Part shown: piece by piece, positions 6,283 through 13,889 of the stretch
Layout of the letters: the number at the start of each line of letters is the position of its first letter
Numbering within the stretch: the first letter of the stretch is position 1
The notes under the pieces: model-generated
What the model was told of the DNA's origin: nothing
Seen by the model: the letters and a program-made list of their open reading frames with translations, nothing else
The model's database searches: none
Made by a program: the position numbers and the translations under genes
From: CAZSDW01 sp964605705
Lineage (GTDB): Bacteria; Fidelibacterota; UBA2242
Length of the DNA stretch: 13,934 nt
Direction of reading: 5' to 3'
Assembly: GCA_964605705.1 (NCBI GenBank)
Contig: CAZSDW010000070.1
Location: forward strand, 1 to 13,934

Positions 6283-8997
6283 TTAATTCAGCAACAGCAT
6301 TTTTCTTTTGGCGACTTTTCCGCTCTGCTGTAAAACCAGGAAATAGACGCCACTGCTGACATGATGCCCGCTCAGGTTTTTTCCATCCCATGGATACATA
6401 TGTAAACCTGCGCTAGGTCGATTGAGTCGGATGGATTGGATCGTTTCACCACGAATATTATAAATATGTAAGGATGCCCCGGAATCGTCTTCCAAGCGAT
6501 AGCGAATTTGAGCAGGATTGCCAACCGATGCGATATAAGGATTGGGAATAACCGGAAAAAGGGTCATTGCTTCCTTAGGTTCCTCAATAATTCCAGCGTA
6601 AGTAAATGCCAAATCAAGGGTATCAATACCATTAAAAAATGAGAACGGAATCCGAGTTGATTGAATGTTATCACTGTCGATCAGGACGGTCACACTGGCT
6701 GTATCGCTGATAGCCAGTTCCCCGTATTCAGGGTAAAACACCAGCGCCGGATTATCACTTTGAAAAGAAAACCCGGCGTCACTACTGCCAATATTCAGCA
6801 CTCGCATTACTTTCTTTTGTTCATCTTTTGAGAAGGACATATCCAGATTAAATATGGCAGACTGCGGCGCGTACAGGTTTCGCTCCAGAATAGAAATCCA
6901 GAGTGAATCCGAACCACCGGTTGATTCGATCGATATCAGTTGATTATAAATACCCGGGTCCAGCAAATTCCGCCTGGCTGTCACTATCACTTTCTGCAAT
7001 GAAGCAAGTGCCAAACCGGAAACCGGTGATAAACCGATCCAATCTGCTACCGGTGATACTATCTGCCAGTTAATCTCGCCGGATCCCAAATTCCGGATTT
7101 CAAATTGTTTTGAGTATTCACCATTCCAAAGATACAAAACAGGGGGGGAAACATCGATTTCCGGTGCAATGATGATATTTTCATGCAGAATCGCCCCGAT
7201 TATCCAGTCACCGCTCAATGATGATTCATCAACTTTATAATTACTTAAATTGCTGAAACTCAAGCCGTTTTTCAAGAATGCCCTGCCCAATCCATTACCG
7301 GTTTCACTGTAACCGACGCTCTGGCTCGAATCATCACTGCCAATGACAATGTAAACATCTCCCGGTTCCGGGATAGGTATCACTGTGGGAAGATAAAAAT
7401 TGGTCATCTCTCCCTCACTGGGCACAATTTCATAAGTTGCCACCGCCGGCTCAATTTGTGACAGAAATACAGACACATTTACCGTTGCTCCATGACCCAC
7501 CTGAAACTTGACTCCTGCCAACTGGTAATTGCCATTTTCCGGAGCAGTAAATTTCTCGGCAGCTTCCAGGTGATTCAGATAGATATAATATGCCAGCTCA
7601 TCATCATACAAAATTTCGGTTTCTTCGACACCACCAATCAATTGCGCCGAATATCGAAAACTCTTACTCAATTCCGAACCGGAGATTCTGGTCCAATATG
7701 GAATAAAGGTTATTTTAGTATAGTCAATCCCGAATTGCGGATCATTATAATTATAATTGCTTCCGCCCAGTGTCGCAAATTCGACTGTTTCAGCCTCACC
7801 CTGTTTGACAATTGCCATAAAAAATTGCGCTCCCTCACTGTAGTCAAAATTGAAGCGAATGTCCTTCCCGGCATAAAACTGAATATACTGAGCGGCGGAA
7901 TTTTTAATAACACCATCGACGGTTTTTTCATCCTGAAAGCTGCCGTAAAAGTGATCGGAGTAGATATCAGACAATTGAAATCCTTTATAGCTGTAAATGC
8001 CGCTGTGAATATCCGGATTATTGATCAGGTTGGCGACAAACCAATTCCTCATGACTTCTTCTATGGAAAGTGTAAATCCGTGCTTTGTCAGAACCCGACT
8101 GTAGCTTTCCAGTGAATTTGAGCGTTCATTGACAACATCCTTGAGATATTCCAAGCCAAACTGTTTATAATTATAAAAGGTCCACAATCCAACTTTGGCA
8201 TAATCAGTCAGGCTGTTATCAAAACCGGTCAGGGGACGATTAGTATCCCGGAGAAAGATGCTGTATGACCGGTAATCAAATCCCAGTATAAATGTCGCGA
8301 ATTCGGAAAATCCCTCGTTCAGCCATAAACTTTCATCCTGATCAATCCCGTAGTGAATCAGGTGCTGCAATTCGTGGGCAACAACGCCAAGCGTATAATC
8401 ATCATAGATTTTCCCCGGATTAGTATCGATATAAATAATATCGCCATAATTGCTTTTCCCGGTCAATGCTATCTGATCCCGCGGATCAAAATAACCGGCG
8501 ACATAGGTGTCCTTTGTCCCGGCTTCATAATCATCACGAACGTCGATAAGCAAGACTATCAGTTTTCCGTTCCCGGCAACATCCGGCAATTGTCCAAAGA
8601 GATCAAGCTCGTTCGCTAAAATACCTTTATTGGGATTAACCGAACTCGCCGGCGTTTCGTACAGTAATGCATTAATTAATTTGTCTGCAGCTGTAACGTT
8701 TGCTCGATTCGCCTCGATTTCAGCCACTTCGGCATAGACAATAATGTTCTCGGTTTCACGAAGTTTTCTAAAAGTTACTTCAATCATTTTAGCATCATCG
8801 GCATTCATATTATTCCAGATATAAAAACTGGTATCGCCGGCGGCTGGTTTCTGCAGCAATCGGATAACCTGAACATCAGCCGGTTTTGCGACAATATGTG
8901 GAAACCCGCAAACCGGGCTGGGATCGGCTTTGCTAAGTTGATCTGATAAAAGAAATACGGGCAGGAGTAATGCTGTCAGGAGAAATCTGATTTTCAT
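6283..8997 (-). CDS. Secreted gluzincin-type metalloprotease with C-terminal FlgD-like/T9SS-style sorting domain
   Basis: Predicted exported zinc metalloprotease, 904 residues from the chosen ATG at 8997. An ATG 8 codons further upstream exists (9021). I prefer 8997 because it begins directly with a signal peptide (MKIR, hydrophobic 5-18, possible cleavage after SKA at 24) and overlaps the gpsA stop as TAATG. The catalytic core has AHELQHLIHY (207-216) and then WLNEGFSEFA (225-234). H208 and H212 would bind zinc, E209 catalyse, and E228 (15 residues after H212) be the third ligand, as in MA-clan gluzincins; the nearest class I can suggest is M30-like. Downstream are beta-rich regions, including a BACON/Ig-like stretch with NWQIVSPVADWIGLSPVSG (643-661). 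The C-terminus (816-904), with IPNPYIA, LHIYNIRGE, WDGKNLSG and SSGVYFLVL, fits FlgD-like/T9SS type A sorting domains. It is likely released to or anchored at the cell surface; the substrate is unknown. Confidence 0.85.
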   Translation of the reverse strand: MKIRFLLTALLLPVFLLSDQLSKADPSPVCGFPHIVAKPADVQVIRLLQKPAAGDTSFYIWNNMNADDAKMIEVTFRKLRETENIIVYAEVAEIEANRANVTAADKLINALLYETPASSVNPNKGILANELDLFGQLPDVAGNGKLIVLLIDVRDDYEAGTKDTYVAGYFDPRDQIALTGKSNYGDIIYIDTNPGKIYDDYTLGVVAHELQHLIHYGIDQDESLWLNEGFSEFATFILGFDYRSYSIFLRDTNRPLTGFDNSLTDYAKVGLWTFYNYKQFGLEYLKDVVNERSNSLESYSRVLTKHGFTLSIEEVMRNWFVANLINNPDIHSGIYSYKGFQLSDIYSDHFYGSFQDEKTVDGVIKNSAAQYIQFYAGKDIRFNFDYSEGAQFFMAIVKQGEAETVEFATLGGSNYNYNDPQFGIDYTKITFIPYWTRISGSELSKSFRYSAQLIGGVEETEILYDDELAYYIYLNHLEAAEKFTAPENGNYQLAGVKFQVGHGATVNVSVFLSQIEPAVATYEIVPSEGEMTNFYLPTVIPIPEPGDVYIVIGSDDSSQSVGYSETGNGLGRAFLKNGLSFSNLSNYKVDESSLSGDWIIGAILHENIIIAPEIDVSPPVLYLWNGEYSKQFEIRNLGSGEINWQIVSPVADWIGLSPVSGLALASLQKVIVTARRNLLDPGIYNQLISIESTGGSDSLWISILERNLYAPQSAIFNLDMSFSKDEQKKVMRVLNIGSSDAGFSFQSDNPALVFYPEYGELAISDTASVTVLIDSDNIQSTRIPFSFFNGIDTLDLAFTYAGIIEEPKEAMTLFPVIPNPYIASVGNPAQIRYRLEDDSGASLHIYNIRGETIQSIRLNRPSAGLHMYPWDGKNLSGHHVSSGVYFLVLQQSGKVAKRKMLLLN

Positions 8998-10028
8998 TAT
9001 GTCTTTGGAACGGAATGCCACTCATCCACCGGGCTTCTGGTCATTAAATCAGTCAGTGCCTTGCGGGCGCTTTTTCCTTTAAACAGCACTTTATAAATTT
9101 CTTCTGAAATCGGCATCAGTATTTGATATTTCTCCACCATCTGATGAACCGTCATACAGGTATGAACACCTTCGGCAACCATTGACATTCCATTTAAAAT
9201 ATCCTGGAGTTTTCGTCCCTTCCCGATCTCCTCCCCAACATACCTGTTTCGACTGTGTTTACTGCTGCAGGTTACAATTAAATCACCAACACCGCTCAGC
9301 CCCGCAAAGGTTTTCTCAGAAGCACCCAGATGGACACCCATGCGAATAATTTCCATCAAACCACGCGTGATCAGGGCAGCTTTGGTATTGTCACCCAATC
9401 CGAGTCCGTCACAAATTCCTGACGCTATAGCAATAATGTTTTTAATGGCGCCACCGATTTCCACGCCAATAATATCGGTACTGGTATATACACGCAGATA
9501 TTTCGAACTAAAAAGAAGTTGAACAATACGTGCCGTTTTAATATTTGTGGAGGCGGCAACAATTGCAGTGGGGATTTCCCGCGATACCTCTTCGGCATGA
9601 CTTGGTCCATGCAGGGTGACAATTCGATCGGAAGAATGCTGCAGAACTGTGCTGATAAGTTCACTCATCCTCAGCAGTGTATTTTCTTCAATACCTTTGG
9701 TGAGATTAATTATCATGGTATTGATATCGACCAGCCCTCTGAGGTTTTCAAGCAGCGCACGCATTGTATGGGAAGGAACGGCAATCACGATATCATCGAT
9801 ATCTTTGACTGCCTGCTTTAAATCGTCGAGAATGGATATATTTTCGGGGATTGGAATACCGGCAAGCAGAGGATTCCGCCTGGTTTTATTCATATAGGCA
9901 ACATTCTCAGGGAAATATTCCCAGAGATTGACCGAATGATGCAAATTATACAGATAAATAGCGATCGTCGTTCCCCAACTACCCGCACCGAGGACAGCTA
10001 TCTTTTTTGGCTGCATATTTAACTTCAT
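8997..10028 (-). CDS. gpsA: Glycerol-3-phosphate dehydrogenase [NAD(P)+]
   Basis: Cytoplasmic enzyme reducing dihydroxyacetone phosphate to sn-glycerol-3-phosphate, the backbone precursor of phospholipids. The 343 residues match the family length. The Rossmann motif LGAGSWGTTIA is at 13-23. TKGIE (110-114), HGPSHAEEV (140-148), VEIGGAIKNIIAIASG (189-204, with conserved K196), NTKAALITRG (214-223) and GLSGVGDLIVTCSSKHSRN (243-261) are the substrate-binding and catalytic signatures. The start is the ATG at 10028; an in-frame ATG four codons later (10016) is an alternative, and neither has a strong Shine-Dalgarno. The gene lies 15 bases after purM, and its TAA stop shares one base with the protease start. 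Placement in one transcript with an acyl-CoA synthetase suits phospholipid synthesis. Confidence 0.97.
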   Translation of the reverse strand: MKLNMQPKKIAVLGAGSWGTTIAIYLYNLHHSVNLWEYFPENVAYMNKTRRNPLLAGIPIPENISILDDLKQAVKDIDDIVIAVPSHTMRALLENLRGLVDINTMIINLTKGIEENTLLRMSELISTVLQHSSDRIVTLHGPSHAEEVSREIPTAIVAASTNIKTARIVQLLFSSKYLRVYTSTDIIGVEIGGAIKNIIAIASGICDGLGLGDNTKAALITRGLMEIIRMGVHLGASEKTFAGLSGVGDLIVTCSSKHSRNRYVGEEIGKGRKLQDILNGMSMVAEGVHTCMTVHQMVEKYQILMPISEEIYKVLFKGKSARKALTDLMTRSPVDEWHSVPKT

Positions 10029-10043
10029 GGCGTTTCTAATCGT

Positions 10044-11042
10044 TTATTGCTGCCGAATCTTACCGATGACGACCGGTTTTTCACCTTTTTTCCGAAGGTC
10101 ATTCAGAAAATCATCCTCCGTATTGGGATCGATTATCAGAATCAGACCGATTCCCAGATTGAACACCAGCCGCATTTCTGCCGTGTTAATATTGCCAAGT
10201 CTCTGAATATATGTAAAAATCGGCAGCCATTCCCAGGAATTCCAATCAATCTGCAGCTGTAATCCTTCAGGCAAAATCCTTTTTGTATTTCCGACAATTC
10301 CGCCACCCGTAATATGGCTGATTCCATGCAGGCTCTCGTTATCAAGCAGAGACCTGATAACTGGCAGATATGACCGATGGATTGCCAGCAGAACATCACC
10401 AAGTGGTGCACCCAATTCATCAATATAGTCTTGGACATGATGTTTTTCCAGAAGAACCGCGCGAGCCAAGGAATAGCCGTTAGTGTGTAATCCGCTGGAT
10501 CGTAAACCGATCAGAATATCACCTTCATTAATATTCCGCGGTAATTGCTTTTCCTGCTCAACAACTCCGGTAATCGTACCGACCAGATCGTAGTCCTCCT
10601 GCCGGTAAATTCCCGGCATTTCCGCCATCTCGCCACCAATCAGGGCACATCCGTTTTCTTTACAGGCAGTCGCCAGCCCGGTCACAATATCTGTAACCAC
10701 TTTGGGAATCAGTCTCCCTAAGCCGATATAATCAAGAAAAAAGAGCGGTTGGGCGCCGGTGGTCAGGATATCGTTGACACAGTGATTGACCAGACATTGT
10801 CCGACAGTATGATGACGATTCATCAGATTGGCAATCATCAGTTTGGTACCAACACCATCCGTACTGGAAACCAGCACCGGTTTCTGATATTTATTTACTG
10901 GAAATTCGAAACATCCGCCAAATGTCCCGAGATCAGTCAGGACATTTGGTCCAAATGTTTCTTTTGCAATATCCTTGATTCTTTTGACCGCTTCAGTGCC
11001 GGCTTCAATATCGACTCCGGAATCCTTATAACTGGATTTCAA
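10044..11042 (-). CDS. purM: Phosphoribosylformylglycinamidine cyclo-ligase (AIR synthetase)
   Basis: Cytoplasmic purine biosynthesis enzyme that converts formylglycinamidine ribonucleotide to aminoimidazole ribonucleotide using ATP. The 332 residues are typical. Signatures are the N-terminal YKDSGVDIEAG (5-15), SSTDGVGTKL (59-68), NHCVNDILTTGAQPLFFLDY (86-105), GGEMAEMPGIY (136-146), LRSSGLHTNGYSL (180-192), SHITGGGIVGN (242-252) and FNLGIGL (294-300). Most relatives have EMRRTFNMGIGM near the last site; here it reads EMRLVFNLGIGL, a mild divergence. The start is TTG at 11042. The sequence TTGA overlaps the TGA stop of the upstream acyl-CoA synthetase by 4 bases, arguing for translational coupling. 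No other pur gene is in the window, so this purM sits apart from any purine cluster. Confidence 0.97.
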   Translation of the reverse strand: MKSSYKDSGVDIEAGTEAVKRIKDIAKETFGPNVLTDLGTFGGCFEFPVNKYQKPVLVSSTDGVGTKLMIANLMNRHHTVGQCLVNHCVNDILTTGAQPLFFLDYIGLGRLIPKVVTDIVTGLATACKENGCALIGGEMAEMPGIYRQEDYDLVGTITGVVEQEKQLPRNINEGDILIGLRSSGLHTNGYSLARAVLLEKHHVQDYIDELGAPLGDVLLAIHRSYLPVIRSLLDNESLHGISHITGGGIVGNTKRILPEGLQLQIDWNSWEWLPIFTYIQRLGNINTAEMRLVFNLGIGLILIIDPNTEDDFLNDLRKKGEKPVVIGKIRQQ

Positions 11043-12853
11043 TCCTGGTCAACCTCTTCATATAATTGGTCAATCATTTCTTTACAGCGATTTACCACGA
11101 TATTCCGGCGAACTTTCAGTGAAGGCGTGAGCTCACCGCTTTCAATTGTAAATTCCTGCGGTAAAAGAATGAATCGCTTAATCTTTTCAAATTGAGCAAA
11201 TCCCTCCATGGATTCACCGATCACCCGGTCATATAATGCCGTAACTTCCGGTAATTTGATCAATTCCTCGCGCGTTGACCACTGCAATTCTTGTTCTTTT
11301 GCCCAGGCTTCAAGATTCGGAAATGATGGCACAATCAAGGCGGAGACAAATTTTCGTTTATCACCAATCGCCAATATCTGCTCAATCCACTTCGAGGTAA
11401 CCAGTACATTTTCCATAGGCTGTGGCGCAACGTTTTTCCCGCCGGATGTCACGATCAAATTCTTTTTACGGTCAGTGATGACCAGATATCCTTCTTCGTC
11501 AAATACACCGATATCACCGGTATAAAACCATCTGTCTTTATCAATCACCTCGGCAGTGGCTTCTTCATTTTTGAAGTAGCCTTTCATGACATGCGGTCCG
11601 CGGGTCAGAATCTCACCATCTTCAGCGATTTTTACCTCCACTCCCGGGATTGGCGGTCCCACTGCGCCGATTTTTGGTCTTTCAAGCGGATTCACGGTAA
11701 TCACCGGAGACGTCTCCGAAAGCCCATATCCCTCCAGAATAATGATCCCAGCTGCGCTGAAAAACTCACCCACTTCCTTGGACAGCGGAGCACCTCCCGA
11801 AACAAAAAACCTGAGTCTGCCCCCAATCCGCTCCTGAAGTTTACTGAAAACGAGTTTATTGGCAATACCCATCTTTGTCTTAAGAAATCCGCCAATCGGC
11901 TTGTTTTCCATTTTCTTATGAACGGCTTTTCTGCCATTATTAATGGACCACCAGAATATCTTTTTCTTGACAGCTGAACCGGCGGAAATCCCGTCAATAA
12001 CCTTACCATAAACTTTTTCATAAAAACGGGGCACAGCTGTCATTAAGGTCGGATGTACCTCCTGCATATTATCGGCTACCGTATTAATATCTTCCGCATA
12101 ATAAATGGACGCGCCAACCGAAGTAGCCAGAAAGTGACCGGCCATGCGCTCAAAACTGTGACTTAATGGAAGAAACGATAGAAAAGTATCCGTTTCATCT
12201 GCTATAATAACCTGCAAACTGCTCTGAATATTGGAACTGAGATTGCCATGAGTCAGCATAACTCCCTTGGGTTCACCGGTTGTCCCTGAAGTATAAATCA
12301 AGGTCAGCAGGTCATCTTTATGAATCGACATGGAATCTTTTTCAAACTCATCGGGGTGTTGCTGATTGTATTTCAGACCCAATTCCAGTAATTCATTCAG
12401 AGTAATGACCTTTTCATCATCAAACATCGAATTGTCCAGAACAATCACTTTTTCGATCCGTTTTGCTTCATTTAGAAATGACAGGACCTTTTCCGCCTGT
12501 TCCTTATCTCCCGCGAAAATATATCTGCATTCAGCATGCTGAGCGATCCATTTCACCTGCTTGGTTGTCAGCGTCGGATAAATCGTGGCAACGACACCGC
12601 GGGCACAGACAGTCCCGAAATCGGACATAGCCCACAGATGGCTATTATGGGACACAATCCCGACATGATCGCCGGATTTGATACCCAAAGCCTTTAAACC
12701 GCCCGTTATCTTTTCGACAATTTCACGGGCTTGTGCAAATGTCAGGGTTTTCCATACACCACCCTCTTTGTACCCGTAGGCAACTTTATCGGCAAACTTG
12801 GTAGTAACCGAAATAAACATTTCTGAAATAGTGTCGAATTTACTTCCCGTCAT
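11039..12853 (-). CDS. Long-chain fatty acid--CoA ligase (AMP-forming, FAA1/COG1022-like)
   Basis: Acyl-adenylate-forming enzyme that activates fatty acids to acyl-CoA with ATP and CoA, for beta-oxidation, lipid synthesis or uptake of exogenous fatty acids. The 604 residues fit the long-chain acyl-CoA synthetase family. The P-loop YTSGTTGEPKGVMLTHGNL is at 187-205. SFLPLSHSFER (226-236), GYGLSETSP (375-383), WFYTGDIG (442-449), DRKKNLIVTSGGKNVAPQ (461-478) and ELTPSLKVRR (574-583, with probable catalytic lysine K580) complete the ANL-superfamily core. Chain-length preference cannot be read from the sequence. First gene of the five-gene operon. The ATG at 12853 has the strongest ribosome-binding site seen here, GGGAGGG (12858-12864). 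Its promoter must lie in the 65 bases shared with the divergent tRNA gene, or inside that gene. No regulator is adjacent. Confidence 0.93.
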   Translation of the reverse strand: MTGSKFDTISEMFISVTTKFADKVAYGYKEGGVWKTLTFAQAREIVEKITGGLKALGIKSGDHVGIVSHNSHLWAMSDFGTVCARGVVATIYPTLTTKQVKWIAQHAECRYIFAGDKEQAEKVLSFLNEAKRIEKVIVLDNSMFDDEKVITLNELLELGLKYNQQHPDEFEKDSMSIHKDDLLTLIYTSGTTGEPKGVMLTHGNLSSNIQSSLQVIIADETDTFLSFLPLSHSFERMAGHFLATSVGASIYYAEDINTVADNMQEVHPTLMTAVPRFYEKVYGKVIDGISAGSAVKKKIFWWSINNGRKAVHKKMENKPIGGFLKTKMGIANKLVFSKLQERIGGRLRFFVSGGAPLSKEVGEFFSAAGIIILEGYGLSETSPVITVNPLERPKIGAVGPPIPGVEVKIAEDGEILTRGPHVMKGYFKNEEATAEVIDKDRWFYTGDIGVFDEEGYLVITDRKKNLIVTSGGKNVAPQPMENVLVTSKWIEQILAIGDKRKFVSALIVPSFPNLEAWAKEQELQWSTREELIKLPEVTALYDRVIGESMEGFAQFEKIKRFILLPQEFTIESGELTPSLKVRRNIVVNRCKEMIDQLYEEVDQD

Positions 12854-12918
12854 TTTTCCCTCCCTCTATAAAAGAATTTGTTTTTTTGAACAGAACCATT
12901 AATTTTAGCCTGCTTTTT

Positions 12919-13002
12919 GCCGAGGTGGTGAAATTGGTAGACGCAGCGGACTCAAAATCCGCCGGACCTTGGTCCGTGGGGGTTCGATTCCCCCCCTCGG
13001 CA
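12919..13002 (+). tRNA. tRNA-Leu, anticodon CAA
   Basis: All arms can be drawn. The seven-base-pair acceptor stem is GCCGAGG (12919-12925) with CCTCGGC (12995-13001), and the discriminator A is at 13002. The anticodon stem GCGGA/TCCGC (12946-12950, 12958-12962) encloses loop CTCAAAA with anticodon CAA at 12953-12955. A long class II variable arm follows. The T stem GGGGG/CCCCC (12978-12982, 12990-12994) encloses TTCGATT. The D arm contains TTGGTAGAC. The long variable arm and CAA anticodon identify leucine (UUG codons). The 3' CCA is not encoded (A is followed by CT). A possible promoter is TTGTTT then TAATTT (12900-12905), but support is weak. The gene marks the boundary between ordinary genes and the AT-rich, gene-poor stretch to its right. 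Confidence 0.97.
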
Positions 13003-13100
13003 CTTTCTTAATAATTGACAACAAAAATGCTATTTTTACCCCCACGTTCCCTTTTTGAAGTTTTTGTATTTAGTACCCAATTGTCGTTACTAAAATTGCA

Positions 13101-13440
13101 TTAGACATTAGGTTTTTTTTCTATGATGTTATTATCAACTCTTTCGACTTCTTTAAATATATTTGTGAAATGATCGGATCTATATTGATAGGAAAAGCTC
13201 TTCTTTCGTTAAATCTACGTTGTCAAATATCTATAATAATTGAATTGATTTGAATATATCGTTTTTTATCTCTTTTTCCAAAAATTATTAATCAAACGTT
13301 AATTTTGCTATTCCAATTAGTACTATTTCAAGTGTATATGAAAGAAAATAATTCAGACTAACTGGAGCCTGTCGTAAAACCCGCATTCACATAGGATTAA
13401 AATGTATGTCCATAAAGGGGAATAGAATTTGAAAACGATA
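13101..13440 (-). pseudogene. Heavily degraded coding-like remnant, unknown function
   Basis: Reading the minus strand leftward from 13440, one frame gives protein-like segments broken by several stops: MDIHFNPM, then VLRQAPVSLNYFLSYTLEIV, LIGIAKLTFD, FLEKEIKNDIFKSIQLL and IFDNVDLTKEELFLSI, ending at a TAG at 13180-13182. Another frame then opens without stops from 13208 to a TAA at 13101-13103, reading in part YRSDHFTNIFKEVERVDNNI and then IEKKPNV. The amphipathic, E/K/D-rich pattern looks like former coding sequence with nonsense mutations and at least one frameshift. I recognise no family and no start codon is identifiable. AT-rich noncoding DNA can mimic K/I/N-rich peptide, so this is tentative. 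Confidence 0.35.
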
Positions 13441-13553
13441 TCAGTATTGACAATTAAATCCTGGTTATATATTTGTTAAGGCTTAGTTAATTTTTGCTAA
13501 CTTAAGGAGGGGCTTTGAGAAATCGAAATATAGAGTATAAGAATCTGGTTATT

Positions 13554-13889
13554 TTATTCAGTATTCGTAGTTATAGTCACAGTTCCGGTAATACCATTAA
13601 ACTCTAGAATTCGGTCTTTTAGAAAATCCCTTCCTATAAGCCCAATTATCGTAATCCCATATAATTCAAAATATTCGAATAGACTACCCTTCATATTACA
13701 AGCAGTCATTTGTTTTTCTATTTCATAATTACCAGCTATATTTACATGCGCATAATATTGAAATACTTCTTTTTCACCATGTACGCCAACAACAGTTGTT
13801 GGACTAATAGGAATCAGTTTTAGTTTCTTTACAACAGTTTCAGAAACGGTCGTTTTGTATGATTCAGTATGTTATATGATGTTCGTCTT
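13554..13889 (-). pseudogene. Decayed retropepsin-like aspartic protease
   Basis: One minus-strand frame reads KTNII, a TAA (13872-13874), then HTESYKTTVSETVVKKLKL and on without stops to TAA at 13554-13556. It includes IGLIGRDFLKDRILEFNG (IGRDFL within 13620-13643) followed by ITGTVTITTNTE. The C-terminal pattern, hydrophobic-IGRDFL-about 5 residues-hydrophobic-F-N-G, is what I know from bacterial retropepsin-like (clan AA) aspartic proteases. The N-terminal part aligns with their usual hydrophobic-DTG(A/S)-x-x-T-x-V-S sequence, but here ILDTGS reads I-stop-H-T-E-S. Each change is explained by one base (TTA to TAA, GAT to CAT, GGA to GAA). No ATG, GTG or TTG occurs in frame after that stop until the ATG at 13709, past the active site, and two more stops precede KTNII. 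The gene is therefore almost certainly dead. Family assignment is by pattern recognition only. Confidence 0.6.

Noticed and set aside
7492..8115. Plus-strand 207-codon frame opposite the secreted protease
   Set aside because: It lies wholly antisense to the zinc-binding protease gene and has no recognisable domain. A long antisense frame is expected from the codon composition of the gene.
13359..13390. GGAGCCTGTCGTAAAAC, reminiscent of some insertion sequence ends
   Set aside because: No matching inverted copy in the window and no transposase remnant, so an insertion sequence end cannot be supported.
13482..13506. Imperfect inverted repeat CTTAGTTA / TAACTTAAG with an 8-base loop, followed by AAGGAGG
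   Set aside because: A bulged 8-base-pair AT-rich stem without a T-tract is not a convincing terminator, and the Shine-Dalgarno-like AAGGAGG leads only to a 28-codon plus-strand frame beginning TTG that overlaps the protease relic antisense.
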